The notes under the pieces: model-generated
Seen by the model: only the letters and a program-made list of their open reading frames with translations
What the model was told of the DNA's origin: nothing
Databases searched by the model: none
In this document: one piece after another, positions 7,021 through 11,391 of the stretch
How the letters are laid out: every line of letters starts with the position of its first letter
Position numbering within the stretch: the stretch's first letter is position 1
Assembly: GCA_016793585.1 (NCBI GenBank)
Contig: JAEUJR010000115.1
Coordinates: 1-11,391 of the forward strand
From: Archangium sp.
GTDB taxonomy: Bacteria > Myxococcota > Myxococcia > Myxococcales > Myxococcaceae
Direction: 5' to 3'
Length of the DNA stretch: 11,391 nucleotides
Program-made: the position numbers and the translations under genes

Positions 7021-7330
7021 GTCGGTTGCCCTTGCGCTGCTCGACCGCGCGTTTGAGGCGCTCGAGGCCGCGTGGCCACAGGTCGGCGAGGAAACGCTCG
7101 AGCTGCTCGAGCCCGCGCGGGTCGACGACGTACAGCCTTTGTCGCCCCGAGGGCTTCACCGCGACGAGCCCCGCGTCGGCCAACACCTGCAGGTGCTGGG
7201 AGACCGCCTGCTGGCTGATGTCGAAGTGTTCGCCAATCTCGGTGACCGAGCGCGGCTTGTCCCGAACGAGCTTCAAGATCGCCTGGCGCCTCGGCTCTGC
7301 GAGGGCTCGAAGCACCGGTTCGCTTCTCAT
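7010..7330 (-). CDS. ArsR-family winged-helix transcriptional regulator
   Basis: This encodes 106 residues from the ATG at 7330; a GTG at 7351 would add seven residues, and neither start has a good ribosome site. The ATG is preferred because the family usually starts just before the LRALAEPRRQAIL helix (here 7-19). The winged helix is complete: SVTEIGEHFDIS (28-39), recognition helix QQAVSQHLQVLADAGLV (40-56) and wing KPSGRQRLYVVDP (59-71). A C-terminal helix (72-100) carries LADLWPRGLERLK, as in ArsR members encoded beside AHSA1 proteins. There is no cysteine, so the classical ELCVCDL metal site is absent and metal sensing is unlikely. It probably represses its own operon through inverted repeats just upstream, perhaps with the divergent tfoX-like gene. 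Confidence 0.9.
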   Translation of the reverse strand: MRSEPVLRALAEPRRQAILKLVRDKPRSVTEIGEHFDISQQAVSQHLQVLADAGLVAVKPSGRQRLYVVDPRGLEQLERFLADLWPRGLERLKRAVEQRKGNRHDR

Positions 7331-7360
7331 GTCGGAAGCATGAGGCCTCACCGCGAATCA

Positions 7361-7394
7361 CACAAGCCATCGATTGTACAAGCCGACGCTTGTG
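7361..7394. promoter_or_regulatory. Nested inverted repeats: candidate ArsR-type operator between divergent genes
   Basis: An outer inverted repeat CACAAGC (7361-7367) / GCTTGTG (7388-7394) flanks a perfect palindrome TTGTACAA (7374-7381). A second inverted repeat ACAAGC (7378-7383) / GCTTGT (7388-7393) overlaps it. ACAAGC thus occurs twice directly and once inverted within 34 bp. The site lies between the - strand arsR-like start (7330 or 7351) and the + strand tfoX-like start (7432). TTGTAC at 7374-7379 could also serve as a -35 element in either direction, but no clear -10 was found. Binding by the adjacent ArsR protein is inference. Confidence 0.5.
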
Positions 7395-7420
7395 GAATAG
7401 GAATCGACCCATCAGCCGTG

Positions 7421-7426
7421 AAGGAG
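7421..7426 (+). promoter_or_regulatory. Ribosome binding site of the tfoX-like gene
   Basis: AAGGAG is followed by a five-base spacer and the GTG at 7432. It fixes this start rather than an in-frame TTG at 7390, which would fall inside the inverted repeats. Confidence 0.75.
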
Positions 7427-7431
7427 CTCAC

Positions 7432-7827
7432 GTGACCAGCACCCGGCGCCGTTCCAACCCCGCCCTCGACCCGTCCGAACAGGCCTGGTCGGCCCTCGCT
7501 CGCGCGTTCGGGGCAGACCCGCGGGTGACCTTGCCCGCGGGCGATCGCGGCCAGTTCGGGCAGAACGGGCTCCGGGTCGACGGCAAGGTCTTCGCGATGA
7601 CGGTGAAGGGCGCGCTCGTGGTGAAGCTGCCCGCCCGCGAGATCGACGACGCCGTGGCGAGTGGCCTTGGCGAGCGCCTCTCGATGGGCAGGCGCGTGAT
7701 GAAGGAATGGCTCGTCGTGCATGAGCCCCCGAAGCGCTGGTTGATGATCGCGACCCGCGCCCGGGCCTTCGTCGCTGGCGATCAACCTGCGGTCAGAAGA
7801 ACGTCGGCGTCTTCGCGCCGAGAATGA
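7432..7827 (+). CDS. TfoX N-terminal-domain family protein
   Basis: This encodes 131 residues from the GTG at 7432, which has a strong AAGGAG site. The central region matches the TfoX-N fold: FGQNGLRVDGKVFAM (42-56), a strand LVVKLP (62-67), GRRVMKEWLVV (86-96), a following Trp (103) and a helix ending AFV (112-114). Unlike full-length TfoX/Sxy competence regulators it has no C-terminal TfoX domain; short single-domain members are common and have no firm function. The first 25 residues are charged and variable. The last 12 residues lie in a 35 bp tail-to-tail overlap with the next gene and look like low-constraint sequence. It is divergent from the ArsR/AHSA1 pair and may share its control region, suggesting a common regulon. 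Family call fairly sure, role unknown. Confidence 0.8.
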   Translation: MTSTRRRSNPALDPSEQAWSALARAFGADPRVTLPAGDRGQFGQNGLRVDGKVFAMTVKGALVVKLPAREIDDAVASGLGERLSMGRRVMKEWLVVHEPPKRWLMIATRARAFVAGDQPAVRRTSASSRRE

Positions 7828-8416
7828 TGGCCGGCTGGGAGTCGTAGTCGATGATCAACCGCTGCGGCGGGGGCGGCATCGCGGGCAGCACGAGCACCAC
7901 GCGCGTCTTCACCGAGGCCGGCTGGCGGGCGTCGATCTTCGACTTCATCTGCTCCAGCGCCGCGCCCGAGAGCGTCACCGTCTTCGGCAACGAGGTGAGC
8001 GACTCCTTCTCGGCGACGAGCTGGCCGTTCACCGACAGCTGCGCGCTGGTCACGCGCGTCGCGAGGTCGAGGCTCATGTTCGTCGCACCATCGGTGAAGG
8101 CGAGCCGCTTCACCGTCAGCTCGATGCGCTGCACGAGCGCCGTCGCGGCCTTGAGGTCGGGAATGTTCGTGTAGTCCTCGGCCTTGAGCACCGGCACGTC
8201 GCGATCGAACGAGAGCTCGCAGCCGGCGGCGACCACCTTCGTCTGCACCGTCACGTCACCCGAGGTGATGGGCATGCCACAGTTGAGCGTGCCCAGCTGC
8301 ACCTCGGTCGTGCCCTTCACCGGCGGAATGCCCTTCGTCTCGTCGACGCGAACTTCGGGAGCAACGCCACACGCACACATCGCCATCGCCGCCACTACAG
8401 GAATGCTCAGTCGCAT
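7793..8416 (-). CDS. Predicted lipoprotein of unknown function
   Basis: This encodes 207 residues from the ATG at 8416, chosen over one at 8455 because GAGGGA (8421-8426) lies just upstream and the signal peptide then begins MRLS. The hydrophobic stretch 5-13 runs into M-C-A-C-G; Cys16, with Ala at -1, is the likely lipid-attachment residue, though the lipobox lacks the usual Leu. Two further Cys (46 and 66) could form a disulfide. The body (about 40-185) looks like alternating beta strands with one helical stretch (152-165), for example ELTVKRLAF (99-107), TRVTSAQLSV (120-129) and KTRVVLVLP (170-178). No family is recognised. It resembles small single-gene envelope lipoproteins of myxobacteria. 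Its 3' end overlaps the tfoX-like gene on the other strand by 35 bp. Confidence 0.72.
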   Translation of the reverse strand: MRLSIPVVAAMAMCACGVAPEVRVDETKGIPPVKGTTEVQLGTLNCGMPITSGDVTVQTKVVAAGCELSFDRDVPVLKAEDYTNIPDLKAATALVQRIELTVKRLAFTDGATNMSLDLATRVTSAQLSVNGQLVAEKESLTSLPKTVTLSGAALEQMKSKIDARQPASVKTRVVLVLPAMPPPPQRLIIDYDSQPAIILGAKTPTFF

Positions 8417-8506
8417 CAGGTCCCTCTCGAGCTTGGGTGAAGCAGTCGGTGCCAACCCACCGGCCGCGCGTTCAAAGGAGTCGTTTCATCGTTCCTCAAC
8501 GGAACT

Positions 8507-8518
8507 CAGTGTACGCTG
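8507..8518. promoter_or_regulatory. Imperfect palindrome in a divergent intergenic region
   Basis: CAGTGTACGCTG is a palindrome of the form CAG-n-GTAC-n-CTG. It lies in the 147 bp between the lipoprotein start (8416, - strand) and the pseudokinase start (8564, + strand). It could be a regulator site, but a 12 bp imperfect palindrome can occur by chance. No convincing -35/-10 pair was found in this gap. AAAGGAG at 8474-8480 looks like a ribosome site but no start codon follows at the right distance. Confidence 0.2.
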
Positions 8519-8563
8519 TCAGCGGACGATTCGACTGCCGCTTCACGCATCGTCGCGCGAACC

Positions 8564-10690
8564 GTGGGGACCTACCAGCTGGGGCGAAGACTCGTTGCGG
8601 CATCGGGCGTCGTCGAGGCCCACCTTGGTGCGCGTGACGGCCAGTGGCTGGTGCTCTCGAGGCTCTCCCCTCCGTGGACGCAGGACCACACCTTTCTCGA
8701 GCGGTTCTCGGCCCAGTCGCGGGCGTTGACGGCGGTGCGTGCGCCCGAGGTGGCGCCGCTGCTCGAGTTCGGCGCGGGCGGCGACGGCCTGTGGTTCGTC
8801 GAAGAGACGGGCGACGGCGAGCCGCTGCGTGCGTTGATGACGTCGAAGGCGGGCCGGCTCTCGGTCGAGGAGTCGGTGGCCATCATCGAGCGGGTCGCCC
8901 AGGGCATCGGCGCGCTGCACCACGCCGGCCAGGTGCACGGTGACGTGTCGGCGTCGTCGGTGTTCGTCACCGTGAGCGGCAGGGTGTTGCTGATGCACGC
9001 GGGGCTCGCGGTCGTCGCGGGCTCGCACCAGAGCCGCGGGCCTGCGCGCAGTGAGCCGCACGCCGTCGCGCCCGAGCAGGTGACTGGCGCCTCACAGCAG
9101 GCCACCGACGTCTTCCGCATGGGCCTGCTGCTGCTCGAGATGCTCACCGGCCGCAGCCTCTTCGTCGCGCCCAACCCGATGGACGTTCTGGGCCTCGCGC
9201 AGAAGTACCAGGCGGTGCCGCCCAGCGTGTTGCAGGGCGTGCCCGAGCAGCTGCGCACGGTGCTCGGGTGGATGCTGCATCGCGAGCCCCACGAGCGCCC
9301 ACCCGCGCTCGAGGTGCCCGAGGCGTTGCAGATGGCCAGCGCCTCGCTCGGGCTCTCGACCGGAGATGGTGAGCTGACCCGCGCCTTTCGCAGGCTCATG
9401 TCAGATCGCCAGCCGCCCATGGCGGCGCGCACCACCGAGCTGCGCCTCTCGCCGCCGCGCCCCGTGGCGCCCCCGCCGCCCGTGCCACGGCCCGCCCCTG
9501 CGGCGCCCATCAACCCGAACACCACCGTCATCGGGCGCATCGAGACGCGCCGGGTGACGCACGAACAGCTCGAGGCCGTGCGGCACGACGAGGTGCGGCC
9601 CTCGCCTCCAGGCGTGCAGGCGCCGCCCAGCCGCGAGAACCAGCTCGGCGAGCACCTCGTACGCGCGGGCCGGCTCTCGACGGGCCAGCTCGCCGAGGCG
9701 CTGCAGCGCGCCACCATGCTCAACCTTCCGCTCGGTGACACCCTCATCATCGACGGCGTGCTGAGCGAAGACCACGTCGTCGAGGCGCTGGGCGCCGTGA
9801 CGCGCACTCCGGTGATGACCTCGACGCAGCTGGCGGCGCTCGAAGGAGGTCGGCTGCCGCTCCACCTGCTTTCGCAGGGCGACGCCGAGCGCCTGGTGGC
9901 CGTGCCGCTCGCCGAGAAGGGCGCGGTGCTGCTGGTGGCCGTCGTCGACCCGCTCGACGCCGAGACCATCGAAGCGCTCAAGGCCGCGACGGGGCGGTCG
10001 CTGCAGCCGGTGCGCGCGGGCGATCGTGCCCTGCGTGACACGGTGACGAGGCTCTACGGCGGTGTCACCGACGACGACCCCGACTCGTGGCTCGATCGCG
10101 GGCCGACGACGGGGCGCAAGTCGGACTCGGGCATCACCGAGGCGCCCGCCATCGAGGTGTCGGCAGACTCGGGCGTGCTCGAGCTCGAAGGCCGCGCCGA
10201 GGCGCGCGCGCGTGGCGTCTCCGCGACCGGCCTCGACGAGGGCCAGACGAAGCTCGTCGAGGTGCTGCTCGGTGCGTTCGGCGACGTGGGCGGCGACGGC
10301 ATCGCGCTCGTGCAGCTGTGCGGCGAGCTCGCGCGGCGGCTCAACGCCAGCACCACCGACATCGACAAGGCCCGCTTCGTCGCCGCGGCCGTCGTCGCTC
10401 ACAACCTGCGCGCCCGACGGCCCGCCTGGGAGGCCCCGGCGCCCGCCGCCTTCGACGCCCAGCTCGGCGCCCTGGCGCTGCCCGTCAAGGCGCTCGCGCC
10501 TTCGCTCTTCGACGGCCTCAAGGCGATGCCGCAGCAGCTCGTGGAGCTGTCGGTCATCTGCACCTTCGCCTTCGCGCAGGCTGGCGGCTCGGCCTGCCCC
10601 GCGCCGTGGCAGCCCATCATCGCCGCCATGCGCGCCCGCCGGTTTCCTGCGCTCGCCCTCGACGCCCTCGCGCGCGCCCTCGAGTCCTGA
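8564..10690 (+). CDS. Ser/Thr pseudokinase - GspE_N/MshEN-like domain - helical C-terminal fusion
   Basis: This encodes 708 residues from the GTG at 8564, the start that best fits the kinase N-terminus (GTYQLGRRL); no ribosome site is visible. Residues 4-275 follow the Hanks-type kinase fold: VHGD (124-127) for the catalytic loop, APE (169-171), D182 and G187 of the DxxxxG helix, R245 late in the C-lobe. Key catalytic residues are missing: no glycine-rich loop, Ser32 at the ATP-binding Lys, Ser129 and Ser132 at the catalytic-loop Lys and Asn, and H-A-G (145-147) for DFG. It should be a pseudokinase. After a Pro-rich linker (295-355), residues 360-500 resemble the GspE_N/MshEN domain of secretion ATPases (LGEHLVRAGRLSTGQLAEAL, then LGDTLIIDGVLSEDHVVEAL), with no ATPase domain. 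Residues 560-708 are helical, vaguely like a degenerate HD domain. No membrane segment is seen, so it is probably a cytosolic scaffold or sensor. First two domains fairly sure; third unsure. Confidence 0.85.
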   Translation: MGTYQLGRRLVAASGVVEAHLGARDGQWLVLSRLSPPWTQDHTFLERFSAQSRALTAVRAPEVAPLLEFGAGGDGLWFVEETGDGEPLRALMTSKAGRLSVEESVAIIERVAQGIGALHHAGQVHGDVSASSVFVTVSGRVLLMHAGLAVVAGSHQSRGPARSEPHAVAPEQVTGASQQATDVFRMGLLLLEMLTGRSLFVAPNPMDVLGLAQKYQAVPPSVLQGVPEQLRTVLGWMLHREPHERPPALEVPEALQMASASLGLSTGDGELTRAFRRLMSDRQPPMAARTTELRLSPPRPVAPPPPVPRPAPAAPINPNTTVIGRIETRRVTHEQLEAVRHDEVRPSPPGVQAPPSRENQLGEHLVRAGRLSTGQLAEALQRATMLNLPLGDTLIIDGVLSEDHVVEALGAVTRTPVMTSTQLAALEGGRLPLHLLSQGDAERLVAVPLAEKGAVLLVAVVDPLDAETIEALKAATGRSLQPVRAGDRALRDTVTRLYGGVTDDDPDSWLDRGPTTGRKSDSGITEAPAIEVSADSGVLELEGRAEARARGVSATGLDEGQTKLVEVLLGAFGDVGGDGIALVQLCGELARRLNASTTDIDKARFVAAAVVAHNLRARRPAWEAPAPAAFDAQLGALALPVKALAPSLFDGLKAMPQQLVELSVICTFAFAQAGGSACPAPWQPIIAAMRARRFPALALDALARALES

Positions 10691-10818
10691 GCGCTGCAAA
10701 CCGCGCCGGTTCGAGCTGACGCCCGAGAAGAGAACGCACGCTTTGCGGTTGCAGTGCCGGTGCACACAGGGGCGCGCGCGGCATGCTGGTTGTACGTGTC
10801 TGGCCGTGGAGCTCTCAC

Positions 10819-10824
10819 AGGAGG
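10819..10824 (+). promoter_or_regulatory. Ribosome binding site of the universal stress protein gene
   Basis: AGGAGG, a perfect Shine-Dalgarno core, is followed by a six-base spacer and the ATG at 10831. The 140 bp before that ATG shows no convincing promoter or terminator. Confidence 0.85.
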
Positions 10825-10830
10825 CGCCCC

Positions 10831-11391
10831 ATGGCCATCGTCTGTGGCATCGATTTCTCCACGTGGTCTTCGTCTGCATCGGTCGTCGCGGCCACGCTCG
10901 CGGGGCGGCTCGACGACGAGCTGTTCCTCGTGCACGTGCTCGAGCCGCAAGTCGAGCAGATGGAGGCGACGGCCTTCGAGCGGGTGCAGACCCTCATTCA
11001 CGAGCGCCTCGGCGCCGAGGTGGGCCGCCTCAAGGAGTACACGAAGGGCCGCATCGAGACGGTGGTGCTGCCCGGCGAGGTGGCCGACGCGATGCGCGAC
11101 TTCGCGGCGAAGCGCAAAGCGAAGCTCATCGTCGTCGGCTCGGCAGGCCACGGCGCGGGGGCGTTGGTGAACCTACGCCGCACCGACGAGCGCCGGGCGA
11201 GCGGCGACCACATTCCCGTGCTGGTTGTGCCCGAGAGCGACTCCATGACAGCGTGGGCGAAGGGGCAGGGGCTGCGCGTCATCGTCGGCACCGACGACAG
11301 TGAGGCGTCGATGAGCGCGCTGCGGTGGGTCGAGGCGCTGCGACGGCTCGCGCCCATCGACGTCGTGCTGGGCCGCGTCTACTACCAGGAC
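10831..11391 (+). CDS. Tandem-domain universal stress protein (UspA family), 3' partial
   Basis: The frame opens at the ATG at 10831 and runs off the right edge without a stop (187 codons). Domain 1 (1-133) has the UspA layout: IVCGIDFS (3-10), LFLVHVLEP (31-39), a helix (45-70), IETVVLPGEVADAM (75-88), KLIVVGSAGHG (98-108) and IPVLVVPE (128-135). A second domain starts at about 148 with LRVIVGTDDSEASMSALRWV (148-167) and is cut at about residue 187. USPs bind ATP or AMP or signal through dimers; a two-domain protein can form the dimer internally. In domain 1 the usual G-xx-G-x9-G-[ST] loop reads G103, G106 and then Arg-Arg at 116-117, so nucleotide binding is doubtful there. It lies 140 bp after the pseudokinase gene on the same strand; a link is possible but not shown. 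Confidence 0.88.
   Translation, partial: MAIVCGIDFSTWSSSASVVAATLAGRLDDELFLVHVLEPQVEQMEATAFERVQTLIHERLGAEVGRLKEYTKGRIETVVLPGEVADAMRDFAAKRKAKLIVVGSAGHGAGALVNLRRTDERRASGDHIPVLVVPESDSMTAWAKGQGLRVIVGTDDSEASMSALRWVEALRRLAPIDVVLGRVYYQD

Noticed and set aside
8474..8480. AAAGGAG as ribosome site for an upstream start of the pseudokinase or a small gene
   Set aside because: No ATG, GTG or TTG follows at a workable distance, and the sequence before 8564 in that frame does not resemble a kinase N-terminus.
10695..10753. Imperfect inverted repeat TGCAAACCGC / GCGGTTGCA after the pseudokinase gene
   Set aside because: The arms differ by one base in length, the loop is about 40 bases and no T-tract follows; not convincing as a terminator.
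8572..10879. Two long - strand open frames (8572-10041 and 9401-10879)
   Set aside because: Both are antisense to the pseudokinase gene, which has recognisable domains and normal composition; the antisense products are Ser/Arg-rich or Arg/His-rich without domains.
10062..11303. 413-codon + strand open frame covering the end of the pseudokinase gene and the stress protein gene
   Set aside because: It is in a different register from both; the product is Arg/Ser/Pro-rich, while the ATG at 10831 with AGGAGG gives a clear UspA protein.
1..11391. Defence system, prophage, transposon, CRISPR array or biosynthetic cluster
   Set aside because: No transposase, integrase, nuclease, cas, phage structural or biosynthetic gene, and no direct-repeat array or target-site duplication, was found on either strand.

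Overview
The window has very high GC content and strong G/C bias at third codon positions. Two Gly/Ser/Ala-rich linkers each end in a Cys-containing motif, a hydrophobic stretch and a run of arginines (a MYXO-CTERM-like sorting signal). MopE-type metal-binding repeats and a serine/threonine kinase-like protein are also present. Together these point to a myxobacterium (phylum Myxococcota); genus cannot be read from the sequence. No rRNA, tRNA, CRISPR array, insertion sequence or phage gene was seen, and base composition looks even throughout.

Left part (1-5386, + strand): one uninterrupted reading frame that looks like two secreted proteins joined end to end. The first half enters from the left edge at the Met-turn of a gametolysin-like (M11) metallopeptidase, passes through PKD, carboxypeptidase-regulatory-like and Big-like beta modules, and ends in a MYXO-CTERM-like signal. 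With no stop codon in between, the frame continues into a textbook lipoprotein signal peptide, a degenerate CAP/SCP domain, six MopE-type repeats and a second MYXO-CTERM-like signal. A GTGA stop/start overlap in a neighbouring frame at the junction suggests that these were, or still are, two genes.

Middle part (5387-8416): a convergent tri-haem c-type lipoprotein on the - strand; then an ArsR-type regulator and an AHSA1/SRPBCC protein in a translationally coupled - strand pair; then, across an 80-100 bp gap holding nested inverted repeats, a divergent TfoX-N-domain protein on the + strand. A lipoprotein of unknown function on the - strand runs tail to tail into the TfoX-like gene with a 35 bp overlap.

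Right part (8417-11391, + strand): a 708-residue protein joining a catalytically degenerate Ser/Thr kinase domain to a GspE_N/MshEN-like domain and an alpha-helical C-terminal region. It is followed 140 bp later by a tandem universal stress protein cut by the right edge, whose first domain has lost the usual G(S/T) of the ATP loop.

The most unusual items are the internal sorting signal plus lipobox in one frame, the pseudokinase-MshEN architecture, and the candidate operator shared by the arsR and tfoX-like genes. I see no clear defence, CRISPR or secondary-metabolite system here.
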